Below are positions 9,089 through 19,243 of a DNA stretch of 32,131 nt, in pieces. Where the stretch lies: positions 1 through 32,131 of the IMG/VR virus record IMGVR_UViG_3300027608_000094; one strand, written 5' to 3'. The stretch comes from a virus. Below the pieces are notes generated by a model. It did not search any database. It was not told the origin of the DNA and was given only the letters and a program-made list of their open reading frames with translations. The translations under genes and the position numbers were made by a program. The number at the start of each line of letters is the position of its first letter. Within the stretch, counting starts at the first letter, position 1.

Positions 9089-10167
9089 TGGATCCTGAAC
9101 TTATGAAACTTTTGGCTTCTGCCATAGGAAACAACAAAGGTCTTTCTGGTACTTTAAACAATCTAGACAATCCTTTGTATACGATGATTGCTGGCGTGTA
9201 TGACCCTCTTGCTGCGCAAGGTGGTCAAAGTGTTGGTGGCGGTGGACCGTTGTGGTCTCAATATGCGGGTGAAACTAACCCTATTATGCGTGACCTGATG
9301 ATGAAAATTCAGAATGGTACAAACAAGTTTTATCTTGGCTCATACATTGACAGTCTTAATGCTGGTGATGTTGCAGCAACTGGTTACAGTCCTAGCGACC
9401 TTAAAGGTCTTGCTAGTGGTTTGTTGAAAGAATACACAGAGGGTGCTTCAAGTAGCAGTGGTGCTTCCAAGGATCCTTTTGCTAAGGCTGGGTATCGTAG
9501 TCCTACGGATTTGTATTCTACTTCTGATATGCCTATAGGTAAAAAAGGTTCTGAGGGTTTAAATAAAATTGGTAAAGAGCAAGATGGCATTAACAAGGCT
9601 GTGCAAGCATCTAAGCTTGCTGCAGCTAAAGCTATGGCTAGTCTTGGTCCTTTGTTTAATGGTTTTGATGAGAAGGGTCGTGCGAAGTCTCCTTCTGTTG
9701 ATCAGATGATGAATTATATTTCATCTAATAAAGATTTAGAGAAACAGATTCCTGGCGGAATGGATAAAGTTGATCCTGAAACTGGAGATATGTATAGCTG
9801 GCTTGGAACACAGCAACAGAAAAGCTATAGAACTCTTGATCCTAGGAACTTAATGAACCTTATTGATATTCCATTGAAAGAAGTTTTTAGAACTGCTGAA
9901 CAGGTTGGCAATTCTGTGCGTGGTAAAAAACAGCCCAATATTGACAAAGTGTTGTATGATGCTGGAAAATTCCCTAGTCAGGAAAGTGTTGACAAGGTTA
10001 AGAAAGCAAAGCGTAAAGAAGGCCAGATGACTGGTCAGCAGAATGCTGCTGCAAATGAAGCAGAACTTTACAAGAAGGGCATGATGAGAGCATTGGCTGA
10101 AACAGGCAGAACTCCTTTGAAAGACCAGCTTAAAGCCATGCTTGAATTTCAAGCAACGTTTAAGTAA
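9088..10167 (+). CDS. Probable internal or minor structural protein
   Basis: A 359-residue protein of unknown family. Residues 1-60 are Gly/Ala/Leu-rich, the middle holds a low-complexity TEGASSSSGASKDPF linker, and the C-terminal third is strongly basic and helical (SVDKVKKAKRKEGQMTG). It ends 18 bases before the giant protein. The basic C-terminus would suit contact with packaged DNA. It could equally be a scaffold or a cofactor for the giant protein. No catalytic motif seen. Confidence 0.65.
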   Translation: MDPELMKLLASAIGNNKGLSGTLNNLDNPLYTMIAGVYDPLAAQGGQSVGGGGPLWSQYAGETNPIMRDLMMKIQNGTNKFYLGSYIDSLNAGDVAATGYSPSDLKGLASGLLKEYTEGASSSSGASKDPFAKAGYRSPTDLYSTSDMPIGKKGSEGLNKIGKEQDGINKAVQASKLAAAKAMASLGPLFNGFDEKGRAKSPSVDQMMNYISSNKDLEKQIPGGMDKVDPETGDMYSWLGTQQQKSYRTLDPRNLMNLIDIPLKEVFRTAEQVGNSVRGKKQPNIDKVLYDAGKFPSQESVDKVKKAKRKEGQMTGQQNAAANEAELYKKGMMRALAETGRTPLKDQLKAMLEFQATFK

Positions 10168-10185
10168 CGAAAAGGCTTACAGTAT

Positions 10186-13100
10186 ATGGCTAACCCTTAT
10201 TATGACCAGCGTTACGCAATGGCTAGAGCCATGCGTGAACAGAAACAAACACAGCAGGGGCAAGGACTTGCTCCTTTGGCTCCCGCACCTAGTGCGTCAG
10301 GTTTGGCATACAGTCGCCAGGCTGCCAGTATGGTGTCTAAGAACCCGTCTCTGAGAGACGCTATTGATGCTATTGGTCAGGGTAAGCCTCAGGAACCTAA
10401 AGGTTTGCTTGGCAGTGTATTGGGGAACCCTATAGCACAGGCTGGTCTTAAAGGTTTGCAGGCTATTACTATCCCAGCTAGAGTTGTAACCTCTACGGTC
10501 AGAGAAGCTGTTGATGCTATTGATGGTGACAAGAGCACTAAAGCTTCGTTTGGTGATTTTACTTCACAAATTAAAGACCCCAATTTCCGTGTTGGTACTG
10601 GGTTCAATATTGATACTGGTAATAAGTTTGCTGATGGTGCTCTTGGTTTTATTGGTGACGTTGCTTTGGACCCTATTACTTACATGACTTTTGGTGCTGG
10701 ACATATGGGTGGCTATGTTGGTCGTTTGGATCTTGCTACTAGAATTATGCGTACTGGCGATAGTGCGTTGGCTGGCGCTGTAGCCCGTGAGGGGCGTTCA
10801 GCGTTGATTGGTCAGGCTGCTAAACTTGAAGAAGTTGGTGCAAACAAGTTTGGTGTTTACATGTTTGGTAAGCGTATCAAGGTTGGTGTAAACCAAACTG
10901 GTATTCGTATTCCTATGACTGGACATATGGGTCAGATGGGTGAAAAGTTTTTGTCTAAAGTCCGTCTAGGTATTACAGATACAAAACTGGGTGAACGTCT
11001 GCAGAGAATGACTATGCCCAAGGATTTTCTAGAGGCTCGTCTTGCTGTTGCTCGTGGTACTGCTTCTCCTGCTGTTTCCGAGGGCTTGCTTAAAATGCTT
11101 CAGGTTGGTGCTGGTCAGAAAGCGTTCAGAGGCTCAGCCTTGAATGCAATTACAAACGAAGTTAATGGTATCTTGAAACAGGAAACCGATTTGGGTAATT
11201 TAGAATCATATAGAAAGACTGTGTATAGGTTTTTGCAGGATCCTTCTTTGATTGATACTGCGTCTGATGCCGAGGTTGCTGGGTTTAATGCATGGAAAAC
11301 TTGGCTTGCTACTCAAGCCGAAGTTGTTCAAAACGGTTGGCGTTCTATTGACCCTACCGCTGACATTGCTATGCGTACAAACTATTTCCCTCAAGTAATG
11401 ACTGAGGGCGCTATTTCTTACGCTAAAAGCGAAACACGCCATGGTCAGAAGTTGCGTGAAATTTTAATGGCTGATCCTTTTGCTAACCCTGATTCGTTTA
11501 CACCTAGATCCCTTGTTCCAGAGAAAGAATTTTTTGGTCATATTCTAAAAGTTGAAGATATGAATATTGATTCTTTAAACCGAATTGCAAACAATGGTGG
11601 CTTTACTGGTGAGTTTTTTGAAACTGATGTTGTTGTTGCAATGCAAAAATACAGTTCAGACCTTGCCGACGAGTTAGGTATCATTGAACGCAATAGGTTG
11701 TTGACTGAGGCTGGGTTCTTTAAGCAGATTGAAGAGCAGCGTATTGTGCAGACATCTGTAGATGCGGATGACGTTGCGTTGGCACGTGCTAGAGTTACTG
11801 AGATTAAAGCAACTATGGATGGCGCACAGGCTAGCATGGTTACGAAAAACGACGAACTTATTACTACGTTAAAAGAAGCTTATAACAATAACGTTATGAA
11901 TGTTCACACTATTGACGAGACTGGTGCTTTGATTGATGACGCTTTGCGTCAACATCAAACATGGGTGGCTGGTACTAAGCGTGCTATTGAGGAAGCCAAA
12001 ATAAAGCTTTCTACACTTCATGGTCCTGCGGGTGAGATTGGTGCAGCTAATGTTTCTGACGCTTTCCCTGCCACGTTGTTTCCTGTTCTTCGTGAGTACG
12101 ATAGTATACTTAATGAGATTTCTGTTTATGAATCAGCAATAGATGACTTGATTGCAAAAGGCGGTCAGGAAGTTAACAACGATTATCTGCTTGCGGAATC
12201 TATTGATTCGCTACAGCAGCGCATGAAAGAGTTGACTGACAATATAGAGTTAAGCAATGAGTCTATTAATAGCGCCATGTCTATATCTAATATTATTGAA
12301 AGCAACTGGGAATCTATTTCTTCTGGTAGGAACCCTCGTGTTACACAGGGTGATGGCATATACAAAACCATTCGTGAGATTCTTGGTTATGGGTCAGCAA
12401 AAAGACCTCAAGATCAGCTTAGAAAAATTACTGATCAAATAAAAGTTCCTGGTGTTGAAAAAGTTTCTGCCAAAACTGGCAAAACAACCATTGACAGAAG
12501 CTTCAAAGGGTTTATTGATTCTCCAGAGTTTAAAGGTTTGCTTGATGAACTTTCTGGTGAGACGTGGGCAAACGATGCCGCTATATCCGTAGACAGACTT
12601 AAACGTATTAGTTTGCCTGAACATGAAGAAACTTTAAATAAACTTTTGGCTAGTGATGTTTCTTTAACGGAGATGCGCACACAAGCTATTTATGCTATTG
12701 CTCGTGATGCCCATCTTTATGGTGGTAGGCTTCCTGAAACTTTGCAAACATTTTACTATCGTTTAGTTAGAGAAATTCAAGCCTCTGCAGAGGTTGATAG
12801 TATTGCTAAGCGTTTGGCTAGTAAAAAAACAAACTCTAACTTAAAGGCGTTTAAGGACATTTGGGATAAACCAATGCGTGCTGCCACTAGAATCAATGAA
12901 GAACACGGAATGATGACAGAACTTTTAAACTCTGTCAGGCGTGCGGCTGCTTCACACGACAAAGCGCTTGGTCTTAATTTTGTTCCTACAAAAACTAGTA
13001 TAATTCCATTCACCGAAGAACACATAGGCACAATGGCTTCAATTGCTGCATCTAATGGCAAAAATGAGGACGACATTGCTTTTCTTCTTGGTAGTTATCT

Positions 13101-16100
13101 TGATAACGCAGAAGAGTTGCTTGGAACATCTACTCCTACTGTTGGAGACCTATTTTCTGCAATAGAGAAAAGATTTTTAGAACTAGACACACAACTTAGA
13201 ACTCCTGCTTATGAATTTGGGGCTGGTAAACTTAAAAGAGGTACTATCCTTTCTGAGCGTAGACTTTTGAGTGCAAAAGATGTTTTGGAAGAACATGGAG
13301 AAGCATTAGCTAAAGCTAAAAAACTTGACAAATCAAACGCTGACGATTACATTTTTCAATCAACTACCGTTGATGAATCTAGAATTTCTTTGTCTGCTTC
13401 AGCAATGAAGTATGCAGCAATATCTGATGCTGTACGCAAGTTTGAAGCTGTATCTCTTGTATTAGCTCCTCATGGTTTGAACGTTTCTGAAGATATGTGG
13501 CGTGGTATTTTAAAGACTAGTCACAAAAAGTTTGGTCAAGGGGTTGGACAGAAAATGTCCAACCTTGTAACTACTGAAAATCTTCTTAGGGAAATGCAGT
13601 TTGACTATCACAGGATATTTGCTGCTGGTAATACACCAGAAGCAATAGCTGCGGGTCTTGGAAAGAGCCAGCATGATGCCTTTGTTGAGGCATATACAGT
13701 TGCGTTGTCTAAGGATGGTGGAGAGAATCTTCGAGAAGTAATTGGTAAGCATTTAAATACTGTGGATGCAGATGGTAATGCAATGCTTCTTGACCCAGTT
13801 GATATGGCTTTAAAGATCAAGTCTTTGACTTCTGTTGAAAGAGGGGCTGCTACTGGGCTTCGTGGTGGTACTGTTACTGCAGCGGAGAAAGCTTTGGCTA
13901 CTCAGAATCTTAAAGCTTATTTTAAGGATGTTGTTATTCCTTGGGCCAAACAGGTTAATCCTTCAGAGTCTGCTACTGTAGAGGGCGCAAAGAGGGTTAT
14001 AAAGCAGTTTGTTGAATCTACTAACAAAAGGGCTGTTGCTGCTAATGTTTCCCCTTTGAGTGTTCGTGCAGAATCTAGAAGTGTTGAGAAATGGTTTAGT
14101 CAGTTCTTTGATGTTATTAAACCAATTGATTACTACGATGATGCTGGGCGTTTGGTTCGTAAAGAGTCTAAAACACCAGGCCTTCTTAGCGAGATTCATG
14201 ATTCGTATTCTAAACACTTTCTTTTCTTTAACGATCTAAATGATGGTTATCTTGATGTTGGTGCTCTTTTAGATGGTGCTCGTAGGCAATATTTTACAAC
14301 TACTCCTTCCTCTTATGGTTTGCAAATGGCTAGACATGCTAAAGAACTTCAAGATGCTGTAGACCAGATTGTTAGCAGGAAGCTTGTAAAGGAAAACGCT
14401 AAACTTATAAAGGGTGCCGCTGCTGCTTCTGATGAAGCATACAGGGCTCAGGAGCTTCAGTCTGCGTTTAAGAACCCTGATCTTTCTGAGGCTGCACTTA
14501 AAGAACTTGGTTTTACTAAGGACATGAAAAAAACTAGGGATGCTGTTCTTGCACACCAGGCTTACACAAGCACTGGGGCATATGCTAAAGCTCTTAGTGA
14601 TAAGGAAACTGTGGAGTTTCTTGATAGTGCGGCTTTGTATGACTTTGGTTTGTTTGATGAGGGTTTTGTTGTTGGCAGTAAAGAAGTTCCTGTTTATCAG
14701 GATACGGTTAAGGATGTTCAACGTGTTGCTGTTGCAGCTAAGCGTGAAAGCGTGGCTAAGGCCATGCAGGCTGTTGATGATGAAGAAAACAGATTGCTTC
14801 TTGAGATAAGTAGGAAGTATGTTTTAAATCAAGACGATGCTGTACGGACTGCTAAACGTTTAAGAGACCCTAAAGAAGCCAATAAGACTTTAAAATTTAA
14901 ATCAGCTGAAGCAAGAACTGCTTATAGGCGTGAAATGCAGGCATACGAAACTCGTAGCAAACCTACGTTTGATGCACGTCGTGCTTCTATTCAAAGAGAC
15001 CTTGACGAGCTTCCAGTTACAGACAACACTACTGTAACACTTCCAGAGGGTGAAGTTCCTGCGTTTACTCCTAGAGCACGAACACAGATAGACACAAGAA
15101 ACGAACCTGTATTTGCTAAAATGCCTGATGGCCAGCGTATTATTTTTTCTAAGGCAGAGAGTGAGTCTTTGTTTGCTACTCCTTTGCTTCCTTTGGAAGT
15201 CAAAGCAGTTAAGGGTGAGATTCGGGTTATCAAGGCACGCATAGCAGAGATTGATAGACTGTCTGCTGTATATAAAAACAACAATGCAAGGCTTGTTGGT
15301 TTGGATCGAGAAGCAGAGTCGCTTGCTGCAAGTTTGGCTCCTTTGGAGTACAAACTTCTTGTTTCAGATATGGGTACTAGACAGATGGCTTTGTATAAGG
15401 TGTCTCAACTTGTTCATGGTAATCATTTCCCTGTTGCTGCTACTAGCACGGCGGAAGAAGCAGCTAAGGCTGCAGAGAATGCCGCAAGTGCACGTACTAA
15501 CTTCTTGCAGGGTTGGAGCAACATTGACGCTCCTTACAAGCGTAAGCGTGGAAAGCTAACCAAAGATCTTAAATCGTCGCAGAGGGTTGAAGCCCCAGCT
15601 GGGGACTTGAAGGCAAATACAACAGTGTCTTATTATATTAATCGTGACAATGTCCGCCATGGTGTAACCCCTCCTGTTGTTGGTAGTGCCCCAACAGAGT
15701 GGCAGAGAACTCAGACGATTATTGAATCGTTGAATCAAAACTCAGAAAAATCAAGTAAGGCTCTTCTTGATTTTGCTGCTTTGAAAGAGTCAGAACGTCT
15801 CGCTAATCAGGCTATTGTTGATGACGGCTTGCACTTTACACCATCTAGGTATACTTCTCAAATGGATGTTGGTGTGCGCAGAAACACACTTCAAACAAAC
15901 TGGAGTCGCACTACAGAGGCGACTATTATTCGTGAAGAAGAAGAACTGGCTAGTTTGGCTGCTCAAAACAGAACTATGCAGGCTGTCAATAGTGAATCCA
16001 AGCTTCTTCAAAAGGCTGCTACTGATGCACGTAAGATTGCTGATGAATCAACTACAGAGTTGGATGATCTTCAAATGGCGCTTAGAAGCAATGCAAGATC

Positions 16101-18372
16101 TATTTCTACTTTAGAAACTCAAGCACTTGAAGCTGCTGGTATTAAAAAAGCTGTTGACATTACAGAGGTTGGTCCTCGTGCTTCTTATACTGTTGGTAAC
16201 AAAACTTATTTAGTTCCTAGTTTTACAGAGATGCTTAGCAACCCATCTAAATGGGCTAGAGAGTATCTTGCTCCAGGTGTGCGTGGAGGCAAGCCTGGTG
16301 CTAAGTATAAACTGTTTGATGAACTTACTAAACCTATTATGAGACCAGCGTTTACTGAGGTGAAGAAACTGCAACTGCACGAGCAAGCTGCTTTTGCTAT
16401 GCAAATGGCTCACTCAGCATTTGATGATGGTGTTCTTCTGAATGTTAGACGGTTCCAATTGTCTGGTGCTGGTGAACGTATCTCGGAGATTCAGAATCTT
16501 TTAACTTCCCACATGTCTGATGCTGCTACTCTTAGTAGGTCTATTGAGTCCGCCAGGGATGCACTCAGAGTTGAACAGCAGTTAGCTCAGAAAGAGTTGA
16601 CCAAGGCAAGTCTTGAAAGCGTAATTGGTCCGCCAGGAATGGTTGTTACTACATCTGGTGGAAAGAATATAAATATTTCTCAACTTGAAACCGAACAAGA
16701 CTTCTTCCAGTTTGCTGAAGAAATTAAACAACTGTATAGTTCAACTTTAACACCTGAACAAATTCTTAGCAACCCAAACAACCTTGTTGCAACATTGAAA
16801 CATCGTCAATCGATGTTTGACCAGTTGGATGCTGCTGGTCTTTGGGATAACGATTTGGCTACGAGGATTAATCAGTGGAAGTTTGACAACAATACCGTCA
16901 TGCGTGCTATCGTTGATGGTGCTGACGACCCTGAAGGAATGGCAGTTGCTTCTGCTATTGCACAAGCACAGGTTGCTGAAGGTAGGTTCTTCACTGAACA
17001 ACTAAGAGCTGGTGAAGCACAGATAGCATTAAACAATGCATTGACTCCTAGAGAAACGTCAAAGATGGTTAAACAACTTGCTGATGGTTTTGTATCTGCT
17101 GGACCTAAGTTTAATCTTCCTGGTTTGCAAGCAAACGAAGAAGCAGTAAACATCATTACCAACATGGCACGTATCAGTGATGGGCGCACAGCACGTGAAC
17201 TAGGACAGTTCTTGAGCAAATACACAAGCTTCTTTAAGGCGTACTCTACTTTGAGTCCTGGTTTCCATGTCAGAAACGCAATGAGCAACACATTCCAAAT
17301 GTTTGCTGCAGGTGCAGAAGCCAAGAACATGATCGAAGGTTTGCGTTTGTACACTAGCTTTGGTGAAACGTTGCGTCGTGGTGGAAACATTGACGAGTGG
17401 CTATTGACCGTTCCTGAGGCTCTAAGGCCACAGGCCAAGATTGCTTCTGACGTACACATGGCTTTAGGTGGCGGTAGAGTTGAGGATGCTTTTAGTGACT
17501 TCGTTTCTACTAACAAGATTGCTTTGGCTGACAACAAGTTAACTCAATCATCTAGAAAGCTTGGTAACCGTGTTGAGGGTTCTGCTCGTTTCACTTTGGC
17601 TTTTGACTCTGCTCAAAAGGGAATGGATTTCTATTCTTCGTTTAACAAAACAAAACGATTCTTGTTTGACTACAGTGAGACAAGTGCGTTGGATGATTCA
17701 GTTAAAAACATTGTTCCTTTCTGGACGTGGATGAGTCGCAACTTACCTCTTCAAATTACTAACCAGTGGAATAACCCTAAGCCATATATGATTTATAATC
17801 ATTTTGCCGCTAACTTTGGTGTGGGCAAGGATGAAGTTGTTCCAGATTGGATGAGAGCACAGGGTGCTTTGAGTATTGGTGGGAGTAAGTATTTAACTCC
17901 AGACATGCCGCAACTTAAAGCGCAGGAAATGATTCAACAGTTGAACTCACCTAAGAAAATGCTTTCTTATGTGAACCCGTTGATGCGTGTTCCTTTGGAG
18001 TTGGCTGGTGGTACTAAGTTCTTTAATGATTCTAAGTTCTCTGGCAAATACACAGTGCTTGAGGGAAAGTGGGCTCCTCTTATTCCTCTGCTTGCAGCTA
18101 TTGGACAGGTTGAAACAAACGATAAGGGGCAGTACATCACTCCTGATAAAGCCATTTATGGTTTGACTTCTATGATCCCAACTTTGGGTCAGGCTGACCG
18201 TCTGTTTCCTAGTTCTGACTTGTCTGGTGGGGATGGTTATGCTTTCCAGAGGTATCTTGGTATGCCTGTTCGTGGTGTAGACGCTGAAGCTAAGGATAAT
18301 GTTTTGAAGCAAAAATTAAATCAACTGCTTGCTTTGCAGGCTAAACAAAACCAAATGAATAAGGCGGGTTAA
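10186..18372 (+). CDS. Giant internal virion (ejection) protein, 2728 residues
   Basis: By far the largest gene. The first 150 residues include helical, Gly-rich stretches (ALGFIGDVALDPITYMTFGAGHMGG). The bulk is alternating long helices and coiled-coil segments rich in Ala, Leu, Glu and Lys. The C-terminal 400 residues have the pattern SPGFHVRNAMSN near residue 2359, an RFLFDYSETSALDDSV segment, and VPFWTWMSRNLPLQ near 2510-2523. That last combination recurs in very large virion proteins of unrelated phages, where it marks the C-terminal region. In T7-like phages the large internal proteins leave the capsid and build a trans-envelope channel, and the same role is likely here. I see no RNA polymerase or lysozyme catalytic motif, but with this size one could be missed. 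AAAAGG 11 bases upstream is the only ribosome-binding candidate. Confidence 0.8.
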   Translation: MANPYYDQRYAMARAMREQKQTQQGQGLAPLAPAPSASGLAYSRQAASMVSKNPSLRDAIDAIGQGKPQEPKGLLGSVLGNPIAQAGLKGLQAITIPARVVTSTVREAVDAIDGDKSTKASFGDFTSQIKDPNFRVGTGFNIDTGNKFADGALGFIGDVALDPITYMTFGAGHMGGYVGRLDLATRIMRTGDSALAGAVAREGRSALIGQAAKLEEVGANKFGVYMFGKRIKVGVNQTGIRIPMTGHMGQMGEKFLSKVRLGITDTKLGERLQRMTMPKDFLEARLAVARGTASPAVSEGLLKMLQVGAGQKAFRGSALNAITNEVNGILKQETDLGNLESYRKTVYRFLQDPSLIDTASDAEVAGFNAWKTWLATQAEVVQNGWRSIDPTADIAMRTNYFPQVMTEGAISYAKSETRHGQKLREILMADPFANPDSFTPRSLVPEKEFFGHILKVEDMNIDSLNRIANNGGFTGEFFETDVVVAMQKYSSDLADELGIIERNRLLTEAGFFKQIEEQRIVQTSVDADDVALARARVTEIKATMDGAQASMVTKNDELITTLKEAYNNNVMNVHTIDETGALIDDALRQHQTWVAGTKRAIEEAKIKLSTLHGPAGEIGAANVSDAFPATLFPVLREYDSILNEISVYESAIDDLIAKGGQEVNNDYLLAESIDSLQQRMKELTDNIELSNESINSAMSISNIIESNWESISSGRNPRVTQGDGIYKTIREILGYGSAKRPQDQLRKITDQIKVPGVEKVSAKTGKTTIDRSFKGFIDSPEFKGLLDELSGETWANDAAISVDRLKRISLPEHEETLNKLLASDVSLTEMRTQAIYAIARDAHLYGGRLPETLQTFYYRLVREIQASAEVDSIAKRLASKKTNSNLKAFKDIWDKPMRAATRINEEHGMMTELLNSVRRAAASHDKALGLNFVPTKTSIIPFTEEHIGTMASIAASNGKNEDDIAFLLGSYLDNAEELLGTSTPTVGDLFSAIEKRFLELDTQLRTPAYEFGAGKLKRGTILSERRLLSAKDVLEEHGEALAKAKKLDKSNADDYIFQSTTVDESRISLSASAMKYAAISDAVRKFEAVSLVLAPHGLNVSEDMWRGILKTSHKKFGQGVGQKMSNLVTTENLLREMQFDYHRIFAAGNTPEAIAAGLGKSQHDAFVEAYTVALSKDGGENLREVIGKHLNTVDADGNAMLLDPVDMALKIKSLTSVERGAATGLRGGTVTAAEKALATQNLKAYFKDVVIPWAKQVNPSESATVEGAKRVIKQFVESTNKRAVAANVSPLSVRAESRSVEKWFSQFFDVIKPIDYYDDAGRLVRKESKTPGLLSEIHDSYSKHFLFFNDLNDGYLDVGALLDGARRQYFTTTPSSYGLQMARHAKELQDAVDQIVSRKLVKENAKLIKGAAAASDEAYRAQELQSAFKNPDLSEAALKELGFTKDMKKTRDAVLAHQAYTSTGAYAKALSDKETVEFLDSAALYDFGLFDEGFVVGSKEVPVYQDTVKDVQRVAVAAKRESVAKAMQAVDDEENRLLLEISRKYVLNQDDAVRTAKRLRDPKEANKTLKFKSAEARTAYRREMQAYETRSKPTFDARRASIQRDLDELPVTDNTTVTLPEGEVPAFTPRARTQIDTRNEPVFAKMPDGQRIIFSKAESESLFATPLLPLEVKAVKGEIRVIKARIAEIDRLSAVYKNNNARLVGLDREAESLAASLAPLEYKLLVSDMGTRQMALYKVSQLVHGNHFPVAATSTAEEAAKAAENAASARTNFLQGWSNIDAPYKRKRGKLTKDLKSSQRVEAPAGDLKANTTVSYYINRDNVRHGVTPPVVGSAPTEWQRTQTIIESLNQNSEKSSKALLDFAALKESERLANQAIVDDGLHFTPSRYTSQMDVGVRRNTLQTNWSRTTEATIIREEEELASLAAQNRTMQAVNSESKLLQKAATDARKIADESTTELDDLQMALRSNARSISTLETQALEAAGIKKAVDITEVGPRASYTVGNKTYLVPSFTEMLSNPSKWAREYLAPGVRGGKPGAKYKLFDELTKPIMRPAFTEVKKLQLHEQAAFAMQMAHSAFDDGVLLNVRRFQLSGAGERISEIQNLLTSHMSDAATLSRSIESARDALRVEQQLAQKELTKASLESVIGPPGMVVTTSGGKNINISQLETEQDFFQFAEEIKQLYSSTLTPEQILSNPNNLVATLKHRQSMFDQLDAAGLWDNDLATRINQWKFDNNTVMRAIVDGADDPEGMAVASAIAQAQVAEGRFFTEQLRAGEAQIALNNALTPRETSKMVKQLADGFVSAGPKFNLPGLQANEEAVNIITNMARISDGRTARELGQFLSKYTSFFKAYSTLSPGFHVRNAMSNTFQMFAAGAEAKNMIEGLRLYTSFGETLRRGGNIDEWLLTVPEALRPQAKIASDVHMALGGGRVEDAFSDFVSTNKIALADNKLTQSSRKLGNRVEGSARFTLAFDSAQKGMDFYSSFNKTKRFLFDYSETSALDDSVKNIVPFWTWMSRNLPLQITNQWNNPKPYMIYNHFAANFGVGKDEVVPDWMRAQGALSIGGSKYLTPDMPQLKAQEMIQQLNSPKKMLSYVNPLMRVPLELAGGTKFFNDSKFSGKYTVLEGKWAPLIPLLAAIGQVETNDKGQYITPDKAIYGLTSMIPTLGQADRLFPSSDLSGGDGYAFQRYLGMPVRGVDAEAKDNVLKQKLNQLLALQAKQNQMNKAG

Positions 18373-18373
18373 C

Positions 18374-18814
18374 ATGAAGTATTATAATTGGCAGAAACCA
18401 ACGAAACTTGACTACGTGAAGTTTCGTGTTGCGTCACCGAACCTTGAGGTGTTGAATCGCTATTTGGCGAAGCGTTGGGGTGGTACTAACCTGGGGATTT
18501 TTGTGAAGCGCCCTGTTCGTGGTGGCACTGTTCCTTCTACTCATTCGTTTGGAGCGGCTCTTGATTGGCGCTACGACACCCGTGAGGAGGGTAAAGAAGT
18601 CATGGATTGGATAGTACTCAATCATGAAGTACTGGGAATCCAAGTCGTACAAGACTATGTTGGTTGTTGTATTTGGATTGCTGGTCGTGGCTGGAAAGCA
18701 GCTACACCAGACTCTACAGGCTTTGGTCAGCCGTGGGCTAAGTGGATACATGTTGAAACCTCACGTGAGTCTTGGGGAGACAAACGCAAGGTTTCAGAAC
18801 GTATCAAGGGTTAA
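18374..18814 (+). CDS. M15-type peptidase, probable endolysin
   Basis: A 146-residue protein. The zinc site of the M15/VanY-like peptidases is visible: S55-T-H57-S-F-G60-A-A-L-D64 (SxHxxGxAxD) and W124-I-H126-V-E128 near the end, giving His57, Asp64 and His126 as ligands and Glu128 as the likely catalytic base. These enzymes cut peptide bonds in the peptidoglycan stem or cross-bridge, so this is the probable host-lysing enzyme. It starts two bases after the giant protein and closes the rightward arm. No signal peptide, so release needs a holin, which I do not identify. Its stop overlaps the convergent stop of the leftward arm. Confidence 0.8.
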   Translation: MKYYNWQKPTKLDYVKFRVASPNLEVLNRYLAKRWGGTNLGIFVKRPVRGGTVPSTHSFGAALDWRYDTREEGKEVMDWIVLNHEVLGIQVVQDYVGCCIWIAGRGWKAATPDSTGFGQPWAKWIHVETSRESWGDKRKVSERIKG

Positions 18815-19089
18815 TCTTCCCAGATATCTATATTGTCACGCTTTAATGCGTACTCCATAGTGCTTAGCAGAGACATCAGGACGCTTGTTCCTATCATCCA
18901 CGATGTGGGGTCTCCCATTCGCATGCCATAGCCTGCACGTACTGCGTCTAGCATGTCTGCTTGTGTCATCATAACACTCATCTCGTAATACTCTGAGTCT
19001 TGGCTGATGATGCGTTCAGCTTTTGCTGATATTTGGTTTATATCTTCTTCGGGAAGAAAGTTTTTAATCCAGTCGTTTTGATCTGTCAT
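18811..19089 (-). CDS. Unknown small protein, last gene of the leftward arm
   Basis: A 92-residue protein with acidic ends and a hydrophobic stretch (SWMIGTSVLMSLLSTMEYAL, residues about 63-82) that may be an amphipathic helix or a single membrane segment. No family recognised. It overlaps the start of the 59-residue gene upstream by 26 bases and shares its stop with the endolysin on the other strand (TTAA). If the hydrophobic stretch is membrane-inserted, a holin or antiholin role would fit the neighbouring endolysin, but the segment is short and the proof is absent. Confidence 0.6.
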   Translation of the reverse strand: MTDQNDWIKNFLPEEDINQISAKAERIISQDSEYYEMSVMMTQADMLDAVRAGYGMRMGDPTSWMIGTSVLMSLLSTMEYALKRDNIDIWED

Positions 19090-19243
19090 TTTTAATCACT
19101 ATCCAATCGTGTGGCAATCCATTTACAAACACTCCTAAGCCGAGTTCGGTATTTGAAACACCGTAATGCTTGGCTAGGATTGTCTGCAGTTCTTGGACGC
19201 TTACCGCAATGTGGAAGGCGACCGTGAACTGTGTGGATTTCAT
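19064..19243 (-). CDS. Unknown 59-residue protein
   Basis: A short gene found by following junctions. ATG at 19243 overlaps the stop of the upstream gene in an ATGA (19240-19243), and a purine run GAAGTAGA precedes it. The product begins MKSTQFTVAFHIAVSVQELQ and continues through HYGVSNTELGLGVFVNGLP to a basic end (KNDRSKRLD). Alternating hydrophobic residues suggest a small alpha/beta domain. It overlaps the next gene's start by 26 bases. The tight coupling on both sides makes it a likely real gene; function unknown. Confidence 0.65.
   Translation of the reverse strand: MKSTQFTVAFHIAVSVQELQTILAKHYGVSNTELGLGVFVNGLPHDWIVIKNDRSKRLD

Noticed and set aside
16872-17537. 221-residue open frame on the minus strand
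   Set aside because: It lies wholly inside the giant gene in an antisense frame, has no ribosome site, and its composition follows the codon bias of the sense strand.
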